64,000 bases of DNA from KBS-83 sp051025295 (GTDB lineage: Bacteria > Acidobacteriota > Terriglobia > Terriglobales > Acidobacteriaceae): assembly GCA_051025295.1 (NCBI GenBank), contig JBMGJV010000007.1, one strand, 5' to 3'. The notes under the pieces are model-generated. The model ran no database searches, had not been told where the DNA came from, and saw only the letters and a list, made by a program, of their open reading frames with translations. The stretch's first letter is position 1. Each line of letters opens with the position of its first letter. Position numbers and translations under genes: made by a program. Positions 45,677 through 55,208 of this stretch are shown in pieces.

Positions 45677-46690
45677 ATGGGTCGCTTTGCAGATTCGGGG
45701 CTCGGGCCCCGCGACGAGCGTGACGCTGTGAGCCGATATAGCCGTCAGGACGTTCTTCGTATTCTGCGCATTCATGCCCGGCAGATGGTGGCATGGGAGC
45801 GTGCAGGCCTGGTCGAAGCGGGCGAGTCGTACAGCTTTCAGGATCTCGTTCAATTCCGCAAACTTCGGGATCTCAGGGCGAACCGCGTCTCCGTCGCGAA
45901 CATCCGTGCCTCGGTCGATGCCATGCAAGCCGTCTCGGGGATGAGCAATCCGCTGATTGAAGCCTCGGCCTCCCGTCGTGGCTCGCGCGTGCTGTTTCGC
46001 CATTCCGGGGCCGTCATGGAGCCGATTGCGCGTCAGTTTGTCTTCGATTTCGACGCGCCGGGCGCCTCAGCCACACAGCCCGCTTTGCCCAATGTCCAGG
46101 CGAACCCCGCTGCGCTCGAAGCGCGCGTCTCGGCCGCGTTCCTGCAGGCGGTGCAGGCGGAGGAGAACAGCCGTCTCGAGGAAGCCGCAGAAGGCTACGA
46201 GCAGGTGCTGCACCTGGATCCGCATCACGCGCCGTCGGCGATCAACCTGGGCACGATCTGCTACAACCGCCGCCAGTTCCGGCGGGCGGAGGAGCTCTAT
46301 CGCCGGGCTACGGTCTCGGACCCTGAGTACGCGCTCGCATTCTTTGACCTGGGCAATGTGCTCGACGAGCTGGAGCGGCTGCCCGATGCCATCGAGGCCT
46401 ACCGGACGGCGATCCGCCTGGTGCCCAAATACGCGGATGCGCACTACAACCTGGCGCTTGCGTATGAGCGGACGGGCGAGCGTCGCCGCGCGCTGCGCCA
46501 CTGGACCGTGTACCTGAAGCTGGACCCTGTCGGGCCCTGGGCGACCCATGCCCGGGCGCAGGCGCGCAAGATTCTGTCGCGCGAGAAGCTGACCATCGTC
46601 CATCGTTCGCCCTGGGCGCCCCGTCGCAGGCTTGAGGTGCGGCCACCGTCGGCCCCCGCAGCCGAGCGTGGCCCCGGCCTCCCTGCCTGA
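45677..46690 (+). CDS. MerR-like HTH protein fused to TPR repeats
   Basis: A 337-residue protein. Residues ~18-90 resemble a MerR-type winged helix (YSRQDVLRILRIHARQMVAW, YSFQDLVQFRKLRDLRANRV, ANIRASVDAMQAV). Residues ~150-290 are three to four TPR motifs (LEEAAEGYEQVLHLDPHHAP, FRRAEELYRRATVSDPEYAL, LPDAIEAYRTAIRLVPKYAD). The C-terminus is basic and Pro-rich. A DNA-binding domain with a protein-interaction scaffold suggests a regulator or assembly factor; targets are unknown. GGGAGG precedes the ATG at 45677; an internal GTG at 45728 is an alternative. It follows tRNA-Thr by ~170 bases. Confidence 0.8.
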   Translation: MGRFADSGLGPRDERDAVSRYSRQDVLRILRIHARQMVAWERAGLVEAGESYSFQDLVQFRKLRDLRANRVSVANIRASVDAMQAVSGMSNPLIEASASRRGSRVLFRHSGAVMEPIARQFVFDFDAPGASATQPALPNVQANPAALEARVSAAFLQAVQAEENSRLEEAAEGYEQVLHLDPHHAPSAINLGTICYNRRQFRRAEELYRRATVSDPEYALAFFDLGNVLDELERLPDAIEAYRTAIRLVPKYADAHYNLALAYERTGERRRALRHWTVYLKLDPVGPWATHARAQARKILSREKLTIVHRSPWAPRRRLEVRPPSAPAAERGPGLPA

Positions 46691-46794
46691 TACGTCTCTC
46701 TGGTTCCGAACTAGCAGAGCGCTCGTACTCGTAACAGCAAAGCGAGAGAAATGTCTTCTCTCTGCTCTGTATGCGAGGTAGCATCGGCCCACCT

Positions 46795-48750
46795 ATGCGG
46801 CGACTTCTGCCTGTTCTCCTGATTGGCCTGTTGGCTGTCCTGACCCCACTGCGCTCGGCTGCTGCGAGTGCGCCGCAATGGTTCGAGGTCACCAGCCCGC
46901 ACTTCCGCGTCGTGACCGACAGCAGCGAGAAGCGCGGCCGCGAGGTGGCGCTGCAACTCGAGCGCATGCGCAGTGTATTCCAGGCGCTGTTGCCAGCGGG
47001 CGCGGATGCATCCGAGCCGCCGATCACGGTGCTGGCGCTCAAGAACAAGAAAGACTTCGCGGCTGTGGAGCCGGCTGCATATCTCGCCAAGAATCAGCTG
47101 AACCTCGCGGGGTACTTTCAGCGCACCCAGGACAAGAACTACATCTTGTTGCGGCTGGATGCGGACGCAGAGCATCCCTACGCACCCATGTACCACGAAT
47201 ACGCGCACTACACGATGAGGAAGGCCGGTGAGTGGCTACCCCTCTGGTTGAACGAGGGTCAGGCGCAGTTCTACCAAAACAGCGATATTCACGAAAAAGA
47301 CGTCCTGCTGGGACGACCGTCTCCCGAAGATCTGTTCTATCTGCGGGAGCATCGGCTCATCTCCCTGCCGGTTCTTTTTGCCGTGGACCATACGTCGCCT
47401 TACTACCACGACGAGCAGAAGGGTTCTGTCTTCTACGCCGAGTCCTGGGCACTGACGCACTACCTGATTAACTCGGACTGGGGCAAGCCGCGTAACCGGC
47501 TCAGCGACTACATGCACCTGCTGAAGGCCAAGACCGACCCGTCCCTTGCCGCGCAGCAGGCATTCGGCGACCTGCGCCAGCTACAGAAGGACCTGGACAT
47601 GTACGTTGCGCACGGCGAATACAAGGTCTTCGAGGCGAAGATGGCCGTGAGCGTGGACGCGACCAGCTTCCAGAGCCAGCCGATCGCGGAGGCTGCGGCC
47701 GACGCGCTGCGCGCCGACGTGCTGGCTTATAGCGATCGCAAGCCGGAGGCACGGGCGCTGATCGCAACGGTGCTGCAGGCCGACCCGAAGAACGCCCAAG
47801 CGCACGAGACGATGGGCTATCTCTCGCTTCGCGAGGGCGATAATTCAGCTGCCCGCAAATGGTACGGCGAAGCAGTGCAACTTGATTCACAGAGCTACTT
47901 CGCACACTACTACTACGCACTGACGTCCTTGCAGTCTCGCGAGGGAGATGCAACTCAGATCGAGTCGAGCCTGCGAGCGGCGATCCGCCTGAACCCCTCG
48001 TTCGCGCCGTCGTATGACCTGCTCGCGCACGTGCTGGCAGAAGATCCGGCGAAGAAGGCAGAAGCTCACATGATGAATGTGCAAGCCATCGGACTTGAGC
48101 CGGACAATCTGACCTACCGCCTGAATGCAGCCTCGGTGCTGATCAGCACGCAGCAATTCGATTCTGCAATTCGCGTGCTGGAAACAGCAAAGCATGTCGC
48201 GAAGAGCCCGGATGACCAGCAGAGGATCGACCAGCAGCTCACCATGCTGGCGCACTACAACGATCGACCGGAGAACCATGCACCAGTGCACACGGATGGA
48301 GTGACGCTTTCGGCGAAATCCTTTCCGCGCATGCAGCGAGGGGCTTCCGCACGCACGATGGCCATCCCTAACAACGATGGGAGCATGTACCTGTTGAAGG
48401 AGGACAGCGCAGCTCCGGCCGAAGCGACAGTGAGTGCAAGTGCATCCGCTGAAACGGCCGCCGACACGCCAGCTGTCAGCGGGCACCACTCCGTCCAGGG
48501 TGTCATCCGGAGCGTGACGTGCGTCTTCCCTTCGAAGCTGACGCTCACCGTAGCGCAGTCGGACAAAGGGCCCGATGTAACGCTCACGACGGCGAACTTC
48601 TTCAAGCTCGAAATCAGCGCGGTGAACTACACGCCGCAAGGCGACATGAACCCCTGCAACGACCTGAAGGATACAAAGGCGAAGGTGGACTACGCCGACG
48701 CCGCGGCGGGAGCACCCGGGGTGATCGTCTCAATCGCTCTCAGTCGCTGA
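46795..48750 (+). CDS. Secreted DUF1570-like metallopeptidase with TPR repeats
   Basis: About 651 residues from the ATG at 46795. A signal peptide (LLPVLLIGLLAVLTPLRSAA) is followed by FEVTSPHFRVVTDSSEKRGR, typical of DUF1570-type proteins, and a gluzincin zinc motif H134-EYA-H138 with a downstream N153-E154 (WLNEGQAQFY) as third ligand. Residues ~280-470 are TPR helices (PKNAQAHETMGYLSLREGDN). The C-terminal ~100 residues are a beta-rich domain. It is probably an exported peptidase or a pseudo-enzyme. The in-frame ATG at 46771 is an alternative start. Confidence 0.82.
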   Translation: MRRLLPVLLIGLLAVLTPLRSAAASAPQWFEVTSPHFRVVTDSSEKRGREVALQLERMRSVFQALLPAGADASEPPITVLALKNKKDFAAVEPAAYLAKNQLNLAGYFQRTQDKNYILLRLDADAEHPYAPMYHEYAHYTMRKAGEWLPLWLNEGQAQFYQNSDIHEKDVLLGRPSPEDLFYLREHRLISLPVLFAVDHTSPYYHDEQKGSVFYAESWALTHYLINSDWGKPRNRLSDYMHLLKAKTDPSLAAQQAFGDLRQLQKDLDMYVAHGEYKVFEAKMAVSVDATSFQSQPIAEAAADALRADVLAYSDRKPEARALIATVLQADPKNAQAHETMGYLSLREGDNSAARKWYGEAVQLDSQSYFAHYYYALTSLQSREGDATQIESSLRAAIRLNPSFAPSYDLLAHVLAEDPAKKAEAHMMNVQAIGLEPDNLTYRLNAASVLISTQQFDSAIRVLETAKHVAKSPDDQQRIDQQLTMLAHYNDRPENHAPVHTDGVTLSAKSFPRMQRGASARTMAIPNNDGSMYLLKEDSAAPAEATVSASASAETAADTPAVSGHHSVQGVIRSVTCVFPSKLTLTVAQSDKGPDVTLTTANFFKLEISAVNYTPQGDMNPCNDLKDTKAKVDYADAAAGAPGVIVSIALSR

Positions 48751-48836
48751 CGTCTGTGTCGGTGATGCCTGCTCCTGAGGTCAGCAACCGGCGAGTGCGG
48801 TGTTTTCGCTTCCGCGGTCTGCAACGCAAATAGCAG

Positions 48837-49469
48837 CTACCGTGCGAGCACGACGTGCGTGGCGTACTCTGTCGGAACCGTCTCTCGGACGTGATAGCCA
48901 AGTGCCGGCAGGTCCAGGCCAGCGAACAGTGGCTCTCCGCGACCGAGCACAGTTGGCGCGACGGCGAGATGCATCTCATCGATGGCGCCGCTGAGGAGAT
49001 ATTGGCGCACCGTCGCAGCGCCGCCGCCGATCTTGACGTCGAGGTCGCCTGCGGCAGCTCGCGCCTGGGCAAGAGCCGCGTCGATCCCTTCCGTCACGAA
49101 GTGAAAGGTCGTACCGCCCTCCATGACGATTGGATCGTGTGGGTGATGCGTGAGGATGAACGTGGGTGCGTGGTACGGGGGATTGTCGCCCCACCAGCCC
49201 TTCCAGCCGTCGTCCGGCCATTCGCCACGGCTCGGCGCGAACATGTTGCGACCGAGGATGAACGCACCGAAGCCCTCGGCTGATGCGCGGGCGAAGCGAT
49301 CCTCCGTTCCGCCCTGCTTGCCGATCATCGATTGGAATGTTCGGGTCGGGAAGAACCATTGAAACAACTCGCGGCCTCGCCGGCCCAGCGGCTGTTCGAG
49401 GTCCTGGTCCGGACCGGCTCCGAAGCCGTCCAGAGAGATCGAGAATCCCGCCACGCGAACCTTGCCCAT
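48837..49469 (-). CDS. RibD C-terminal / dihydrofolate-reductase-like protein
   Basis: A 210-residue protein with the DHFR-like fold of the RibD C-terminal family: GKVRVAGFSISLDGFGAGP, AFILGRNMFAP, then GGGAATVRQYLLSGAIDEMH and APTVLGRGEPLF. It likely binds NADPH and reduces a small heterocycle; the substrate is unknown. GGAGG lies just before the ATG at 49469, and the longer frame is unsupported. It has no link to the RibD-like deaminase near 3 kb. Confidence 0.88.
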   Translation of the reverse strand: MGKVRVAGFSISLDGFGAGPDQDLEQPLGRRGRELFQWFFPTRTFQSMIGKQGGTEDRFARASAEGFGAFILGRNMFAPSRGEWPDDGWKGWWGDNPPYHAPTFILTHHPHDPIVMEGGTTFHFVTEGIDAALAQARAAAGDLDVKIGGGAATVRQYLLSGAIDEMHLAVAPTVLGRGEPLFAGLDLPALGYHVRETVPTEYATHVVLAR

Positions 49470-49630
49470 ACACCGCCTCCATGTAAACGCGACTTGCAGT
49501 GTGTCGCAAGTCGCGAGACCGATCCTATCGTGCAAGTGGTGATGTTTGTGATGCGCAACTGACGCTCGCGGTGCTCGGCGATGGCTATAGCCTCACGCCG
49601 TCCGCGAAATAAGGGTCGACTTCGTGTGTG

Positions 49631-51382
49631 CTAGTAGCGCCAGCTCTTGAGGTCGGCACCGGTGGGTGCCGTCTTCTCAATGCGGTCGAGGATCTTTGGC
49701 AGGTACATGGTGTTGTAGTGCAGCCGGGAGAAGGCGTTCGACAGCGTAGGATCGCCATTCCAGCAATGCTCTGCGCGCGGGCCGTAGGTCACCTCGCCCT
49801 CATATGGCGGGTTGGCAGACTTCAGGAAATACTCCAGGCGATAGACCGCGTCATTGAGGAAATACGTGTCATCACTTCCAACATAGATATGTAACTTGCC
49901 CTGTAGCTTCGGGCCGATCGTAGCCCAGTTGCGCCGCAGGTACTCGGTCAAATCGTAGTGGTCGCGCCAGTACGCCGCGACCTGGGGATCGATCACGCCC
50001 GTCTCTTTATCGAAGATGGGTTGCGGGTAGCCGTCTGCGCCTTCGGGTGAGTACACCGCCTGCCAGATATCCCATTGCTCGCCGGAGCGGCCGTGATCTC
50101 CGAGTGCGCGCTCGTACTGCTGGTTCTCGCGAATGGTGAGCATGGTGTGGCCGAGATAGTCGCGCATGGCCGGCTGGTCCACCTGCTTGTGCGCTCCTTC
50201 CAGAAAGAACGCGTTCTTCTGCTCGTACAGATCGATGTTGGTATAAGCGTGAAAGTCGACTGGATCGGGGCAGGAAACGAAGGCTCCGTTGTAGTGATCT
50301 GGGTAGAATATCTGCACGGCCAGCGACTCCCACCCGCCAGTGGAGCCACCGTATGCAAACCGCGCCCAGCCTGCGCCAATCGCGCGAAACCGCTTCTCGA
50401 TCGCCGGGATTAACTCCGTTTCGATCGCTGTTCCGTACGGGCCCACATTGGCCGAATCGACCGCGTAGCTGTCGTCGTAGTACGGATTCGCATGCTGCAG
50501 CTTCACGATCAGTACGCGCGGAAAGCCCGGGCTGGTCCACTGCTGGTAGAGCTTGTAGCCCTCGTCCTGAATGATGCGGTTGTAGCCCGCCAGGTGAAAG
50601 CGCTCGCTGTAGTCCGGCTTGAGATTCGGGTCCGGCGGCTCGGTGCGGAAGTTATCGAACTGTGACACGAAGTGATCGTGAAACAGGATCAAAGGAAAGC
50701 GCGCTTCCGGGTGTGCATCGAAGCCCTCCGGCACAAGCACGATGGCGCCGAGGAACATGGGCCGCCCCCAGAACTTCGTCAGGACATCGCTCTGGATGCG
50801 GATGTGGCGAACGTATTTCGTGTCCATTGCTCGGGGAATCGGCGGGATCTCTTCGGTCAGCGCGATGGGCAGTAGCTTGCCTCCGTTGCCGAGGCGCATC
50901 TTCACCGGCTTGCTGTATAGGTTGCCGGGAGCGATGTTCCAGTGCTGGCCTTCGCCGCGATCCGGAGCGAGCTTGATCGTCTTGCCATCCGCACGATGGA
51001 AGGTTTCGTAGCGGTTGAGCAGCGCCTGGACGTAGTAGTCACCCGGGGGTACGTCGGCGAGCGAGTGGATCGGGTAGCCGGTCGCGCTCGCATCCACCGT
51101 CATCGGTGTGCCCGGCCTCCATGCATTGACGGTCATGCCGAAGATGAGCTGCGTCTGCGGCGTGTCGTCGATCTGCATGCGCGGTTCTTCGGTTGAATCC
51201 GTCGAAAGCAGCAGCAACAGTCGTCCGTCGAGCGGCGCTGCACTGCGCGTGGCAGGAAACGTGACGCTGAACTGGGGAGCGGTCGTGGCGTGCAGCGTCG
51301 GCTGGCCGATGCCGGCGAGAGCAAGCGCGAACAGCAGGCAGGCCCCGAACGGACGACGCGCAGCAAACAGACGCAGAATCAT
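49631..51382 (-). CDS. Secreted alpha/beta-hydrolase esterase
   Basis: About 583 residues with a signal peptide (FGACLLFALALAGIGQPTLHA). An N-terminal beta domain is followed by an alpha/beta hydrolase with the nucleophile motif FAYGGSTGGWES, then WDIWQAVYSPEGADGYPQP, and a late His region (YGPRAEHCWNGDP). Proteins of this shape resemble the enterochelin-esterase/feruloyl-esterase-like hydrolases. The substrate is unknown. The start is uncertain because no strong ribosome site was found; 51382 begins the signal peptide, and the frame runs to 51523, overlapping the divergent YoaK gene. Confidence 0.75.
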   Translation of the reverse strand: MILRLFAARRPFGACLLFALALAGIGQPTLHATTAPQFSVTFPATRSAAPLDGRLLLLLSTDSTEEPRMQIDDTPQTQLIFGMTVNAWRPGTPMTVDASATGYPIHSLADVPPGDYYVQALLNRYETFHRADGKTIKLAPDRGEGQHWNIAPGNLYSKPVKMRLGNGGKLLPIALTEEIPPIPRAMDTKYVRHIRIQSDVLTKFWGRPMFLGAIVLVPEGFDAHPEARFPLILFHDHFVSQFDNFRTEPPDPNLKPDYSERFHLAGYNRIIQDEGYKLYQQWTSPGFPRVLIVKLQHANPYYDDSYAVDSANVGPYGTAIETELIPAIEKRFRAIGAGWARFAYGGSTGGWESLAVQIFYPDHYNGAFVSCPDPVDFHAYTNIDLYEQKNAFFLEGAHKQVDQPAMRDYLGHTMLTIRENQQYERALGDHGRSGEQWDIWQAVYSPEGADGYPQPIFDKETGVIDPQVAAYWRDHYDLTEYLRRNWATIGPKLQGKLHIYVGSDDTYFLNDAVYRLEYFLKSANPPYEGEVTYGPRAEHCWNGDPTLSNAFSRLHYNTMYLPKILDRIEKTAPTGADLKSWRY

Positions 51383-51506
51383 GCGCGCCAGTCTAAGGGA
51401 GAGTGACAGTGCTGCCAAGGGCGAAGTCGCGAGCGCAGCGATGGTTCGCGCCCGGCTGACTGCACGCGTGCAGACCCGGCGGGTGTGGCATCTCACCCGA
51501 TGAGCG

Positions 51507-52163
51507 ATGCCGAACGACGCCAAGCACGAGGTGCGCGCAGTCCCGCTGATCGCACTACTGCATGCGCTGGCCGGCGCAGTGGATGCGGTCGGCTACCTGA
51601 TGTACGGGCGGGTGTTCGTCGCCAACCTGACGGGTGCCACGGTGATGCTGGCGGTTGCGATCCTGGAGCGCAACGGGCACGAGGTGTTCGGGCGGCTCGC
51701 AGTGATCCTGGCGTTCGTCGGCGGTGTGCTGGTCGGCCGTCTACTCGCGCGTGCGCTGGGTGGCGCCATCACGCAACGACAGAGAGTGATGGTGCTGAGC
51801 GCGGAGAGCGCGGTGCTCGTGGTGTTCTCGGTGTGGATGCCGCACACGCACACGATGCCGTGGCTGGCGCTGCTGGGTTTCATGCTCGGCATCCAGAACA
51901 CGACATTCCAGCGCTTCGGTGACGTGCGGGTGAACACCGCGTTCATTACCGGCGACCTCGAGAAGCTGGGGGAAGCGGTGCTGAATCCGAAGCAGCGCAA
52001 TCCGGAGGCACTGGTGTTCGCACTGAGCTGGTTCATGTATGGTGTCGGCGGGCTGCTGGGCGCCGTCAGTACGCGTTCGCTGCCGCACCACGCGTTTGTG
52101 TTGCCGGCGCTGCTCGCGGTAGCGTCTCTCGCGCTCACCGCGTTGCGTCCGCAGCAGTTCTGA
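51507..52163 (+). CDS. YoaK/DUF1275 family membrane protein
   Basis: A 218-residue six-helix membrane protein with the family motifs AGAVDAVGYLMYGRVFVANL, TGATVMLAVAIL, LGFMLGIQNTTFQRFG and NTAFITGDLEKLGEA. The function of the family is unknown. It lies ~57 bases before ada in the same direction, and the promoter region would overlap the divergent esterase gene. Confidence 0.9.
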   Translation: MPNDAKHEVRAVPLIALLHALAGAVDAVGYLMYGRVFVANLTGATVMLAVAILERNGHEVFGRLAVILAFVGGVLVGRLLARALGGAITQRQRVMVLSAESAVLVVFSVWMPHTHTMPWLALLGFMLGIQNTTFQRFGDVRVNTAFITGDLEKLGEAVLNPKQRNPEALVFALSWFMYGVGGLLGAVSTRSLPHHAFVLPALLAVASLALTALRPQQF

Positions 52164-52220
52164 AGTTCGGGCGCAAGAACCGGAGTGTGCGGATGGGTGC
52201 CGGGGGCGCAGTATCCTGCT

Positions 52221-53315
52221 ATGGCAACCATGACCGTAACGAAGACAGGCGCGAAGCCGGAGTTCCTGCTGGATGCGGAGAAGGCCTGGGAGCAGGTCGA
52301 GACGCGCGATGCCGCGGGCGATGGCCGCTTCGTCTACGCGGTCGAGTCGACCGGCATCTTCTGCCGCCCGAGCTGTCCCAGCCGTCGTCCGGCGCGGCGT
52401 CATGTGCGCTTCTATGCCGATGCCGATGCGGCGATGGCCGCGGGCTATCGTGCGTGCCGGCGCTGTCATCCGGCGGGCGAGCACGCGGAGGCGGAGCTGG
52501 TGCGGCGGCTGTGCGCATACCTCGAAGAGCACATCGACCGCGTCGTGCGGCTGCAGGAGCTGGGCCGTGTCACAGGGCTGAGCCCGTTCACGGTGCAGCG
52601 CATGTTCGAGCGCGTGCTCGGCGTGAGTCCGCGCGCGTACCAGATCCAGGTGCGTGCGACGCGGCTGCGCACTGAGCTTGCTGCCGGCCGCAGTGTGACC
52701 GAGTCGCTCTACACGGCGGGTTTCAGCTCGCCGAGCCGCATGTACCAGGCGGCGGACAAGCGGCTCGGCATGCGGCCGGAGCGCTTTCGCAAGGGCGGCG
52801 ATGGCGAGCGCATCCGCTTTGTCGTGACCGAGTGCCCGCTCGGATTGATGCTGGTGGCGGCTACCGAGCGCGGTCTGTGCTCGGTCGCACTCGGCGATGA
52901 GCGCATCGCGCTCGAGCAGGAGTTGCGGCAGCGCTTTTCCGCGGCGACGATCACGCGTGCCGGGCTTGAGGACGTGCAGCTTGGCGCCGCGGCTCGCGCG
53001 GTGATCGCGAGCATGACGGAGCATCCGGTCGCGCTCGACCTGCCGCTCGATCTGCGGACGACTGCGTTCGAGGAGCGGGTGTGGCGGAAGCTGCAGACCA
53101 TCCCGCGCGGCGAGACGCGGAGTTACTCGGCGCTCGCTGCGGAGCTGGGGCAGCCACTCGCCGTGCGTGCGGTGGCGAGAGCGTGTGCGCGCAATCCGCT
53201 GGCCGTGATCGTGCCCTGCCATCGCGTGGTCGGCAAGGACGGTCAGCTCACGGGTTATCGCTGGGGCGTGGTGCGCAAGCAGCAGTTGCTGGCGGTGGAG
53301 CGGGAGGACGGCTAG
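52221..53315 (+). CDS. ada: Ada: methylphosphotriester acceptor, AraC regulator and O6-methylguanine transferase
   Basis: A 364-residue three-part protein. The Ada zinc domain has C48 and C52 (IFCRPSCPSRRP) and CRRCHP, with C48 as methylphosphotriester acceptor. The AraC-type HTH is LQELGRVTGLSPFTVQRMFE and RAYQIQVRATRLRTEL. The C-terminal methyltransferase has AFEERVWRKLQTIPRGETRS and C333 in VIVPCHRVVG as the suicide acceptor. It repairs alkylated DNA and activates its own regulon. The frame opens further upstream with an unnatural sequence. Confidence 0.95.
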   Translation: MATMTVTKTGAKPEFLLDAEKAWEQVETRDAAGDGRFVYAVESTGIFCRPSCPSRRPARRHVRFYADADAAMAAGYRACRRCHPAGEHAEAELVRRLCAYLEEHIDRVVRLQELGRVTGLSPFTVQRMFERVLGVSPRAYQIQVRATRLRTELAAGRSVTESLYTAGFSSPSRMYQAADKRLGMRPERFRKGGDGERIRFVVTECPLGLMLVAATERGLCSVALGDERIALEQELRQRFSAATITRAGLEDVQLGAAARAVIASMTEHPVALDLPLDLRTTAFEERVWRKLQTIPRGETRSYSALAAELGQPLAVRAVARACARNPLAVIVPCHRVVGKDGQLTGYRWGVVRKQQLLAVEREDG

Positions 53316-53657
53316 CTTCTAGCTGGTACCCCCTCCCCCCTCGGGGTCGGCGGGTTAGGTGGATGTCGCTCTCATGTCATGACTTAGCGCCTTCTGGGCG
53401 GTAAGTGTGGCAGTTGAGAGCACTTACGGGTAAAGATATCCATTCATGGCACTTAGCTCGCCCGTCTTCCTGTTCAGGGATATCCAGTAAAGATAAAAGC
53501 CACCGACGAGGTGGCTTTTCCTGTTTGAGACCTAATTCCAGTGTGACAGATTCATTGGGCAAGTCTGCCAACTTCGTTTCTGCTTGCTTCCTAAACTTGC
53601 CATTTCGGCACAAGCGGTAGGCTGCGGGCGAAGAGCTGAATTGCAGGGTGTGAATGG
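53316..53657. other. Intergenic region with structured repeats
   Basis: No protein gene is supported. It contains GTAAGTG/CACTTAC (53401-53407 with 53421-53427), GATATCC/GGATATC pairs around 53434-53485, and a bidirectional terminator at 53495-53519. The density of inverted repeats suggests a structured RNA or a dispersed repeat. Confidence 0.5.
53495..53519. terminator. Bidirectional terminator hairpin
   Basis: AAAAGCCACC (53495-53504) pairs with GGTGGCTTTT (53510-53519) around a 5-base loop, giving a T-run on both strands. It may end the ada transcript, though it is ~180 bases beyond the ada stop, or a transcript from the structured region just before it. Confidence 0.75.
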
Positions 53658-53933
53658 ATGCTGCTTGCTGCGGGTATCGCGCTGTTCTGTCTGGCGATGG
53701 TGTTTTACTTCCGATGCTGGCGTGCGATCTTGCGGGTCGTCGATGCTTGTCGGGCCGACAATCCATCCCAACGCTATCGCTGGTTCTGGTGGATCCCAGC
53801 ATGGAAGTACCACCGCCGTCGATGGCCAGAGAGTCCGCTTCGGCGCCACATCCAGCAGGAGTACGCGTGGACCTGGCTGTTTGGTGGTGCGGGTTTCGCG
53901 CTGATCATGATCTACAGTCTGCGCAAAGGTTAG
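53658..53933 (+). CDS. Hypothetical small membrane protein (91 residues)
   Basis: Two hydrophobic helices (LLAAGIALFCLAMVFYF and WLFGGAGFALIMIYSL) flank a Trp/Arg-rich loop (RYRWFWWIPAWKYHRRRW). An overlapping frame begins with an ATG at 53654, but its product looks unnatural. No family is recognised. It ends 49 bases before the stop of the convergent lipoprotein gene. Confidence 0.55.
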   Translation: MLLAAGIALFCLAMVFYFRCWRAILRVVDACRADNPSQRYRWFWWIPAWKYHRRRWPESPLRRHIQQEYAWTWLFGGAGFALIMIYSLRKG

Positions 53934-53981
53934 CCCGGTTAGCAGGCGATTTGCGGTTTAAGATTTCACAGCTTCAGCGGC

Positions 53982-55145
53982 TCATTGTTCGCCGATCCAG
54001 GTGGTCGTGCCGCTTGCGTCAATCAGGAGAGCGACGATGGCATAGCCCGATTCCCGCAAATTGGGAAGACCACTCTCACTCACCACGATCATAGGTCGTG
54101 GCAGGGAATCCCCACTCACGCGTGTGCCGATCAGAATGTATCCGTCGATATCGCTGCCGCCAAGGGCGGTAAGGATATATCCGTTCTGTGCCAACAGCTT
54201 CGCCTGAGCCCCAATCTGATCGAACGTCACGTTCCCATAGATCTGTGTTTCGTAGGCGGTCGCCTGGTCCGCATCCCAGTCGTAGTCGGTGTAGGTCGTG
54301 ACGCCGTTGGCTATGCATAGTGCTGTAACTACTTTGCCTTGCGCAGCGAGCGGACGCACATCAGCGTCGAGAGCCGAAGCGGCGATATGCCGCACCTCGC
54401 CTCGAAACGGCGCAGATTGAGTCGACTTCATGACTGCCCACGCGTAGGTGTTCGGATTGGCTTCACAGTCGAGAGATGTAATTACGCTGCTCGTTCGTGA
54501 GATCTCCTGGCTCACATCCGCCGAGAAGGAATCGAGATAGCCAGACTGGTAGCTGATGCTAGAACCGGCGACACTCTGTGGCGCGGAGAAGGTTTCAATC
54601 AACCAGGAGCAGCCGGGGTTTGGACCATAGTTTGCGCCGCAGGCACCGAGCCCCAGGCTCAGCGGCGTCCCAAAAGCATCCGAAAAGACGTAGCTCCCAC
54701 GCGAGATAAGGTTTGTCGTTTCCTCCGCCCGGTAGCCGGATCTCGTGAGTGGAGAGGCGACGTTTTGGAAGCGGAGATCGCCTGTCGCGGGCGATCGTGG
54801 GCCGACCGTCAAGGTTGCCGCCTCGCTTTGCAACTCCTGGTTTTTATCCGAGATGGTGGCCGTGTACTGGTCGCCGTTGTCCGCGAGACTGACGAGAGCA
54901 GTTGTGTAAGCCGGCGAGTTGGTGTCCGCGATCGGTCGCCCATTCCGCTTCCACTGGTATGTGAGCGCGTCTCCGCCAGCCTGCGCGGAAACGTGAAACG
55001 TGGCAGAGGTGCCGAGGGGAATCGTGATGTCGCTCGGCTGCTGAATGATGGTTAACGCTGCCGTAGGCGCCTCTGACCCGGTCCCGCAGCCGCTCACCAA
55101 CAACGCGAGCAGTGTGAGGAGACGTGCAGACGTTCCGTTGCCCAT
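53982..55145 (-). CDS. Lipoprotein with Ig-like domain
   Basis: A 387-residue protein with lipobox LLVSGC near residue 20, an Ig-like domain at ~30-115 (QQPSDITIPLGTSATFHVSA, ALTYQWKRNGRPI, SEAATLTV) and a C-terminal ~260-residue domain of unknown fold, with several Cys (GLGACGANYGPNPGCSW). The Ig part is of the 'Q-P-x-x-x-x-x-x-G-x-x-A-x-F-x-V' kind found in acidobacterial surface proteins. The role is unknown. Confidence 0.75.
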   Translation of the reverse strand: MGNGTSARLLTLLALLVSGCGTGSEAPTAALTIIQQPSDITIPLGTSATFHVSAQAGGDALTYQWKRNGRPIADTNSPAYTTALVSLADNGDQYTATISDKNQELQSEAATLTVGPRSPATGDLRFQNVASPLTRSGYRAEETTNLISRGSYVFSDAFGTPLSLGLGACGANYGPNPGCSWLIETFSAPQSVAGSSISYQSGYLDSFSADVSQEISRTSSVITSLDCEANPNTYAWAVMKSTQSAPFRGEVRHIAASALDADVRPLAAQGKVVTALCIANGVTTYTDYDWDADQATAYETQIYGNVTFDQIGAQAKLLAQNGYILTALGGSDIDGYILIGTRVSGDSLPRPMIVVSESGLPNLRESGYAIVALLIDASGTTTWIGEQ

Positions 55146-55208
55146 CCTGCCTCCCAGCTTACTGGGACCGCCTAGTTGAATCGCGGCGGTCCTAAGTGCG
55201 TAGCGAGC

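Noticed and set aside
51741..53222. 493-codon minus-strand frame opposite yoaK and ada
   Set aside because: Composition typical of antisense shadows; both plus-strand genes have complete family motifs.
53377..53802. 141-codon minus-strand frame downstream of ada
   Set aside because: It runs through the hairpin region and overlaps the small membrane protein; no ribosome site and no natural composition.
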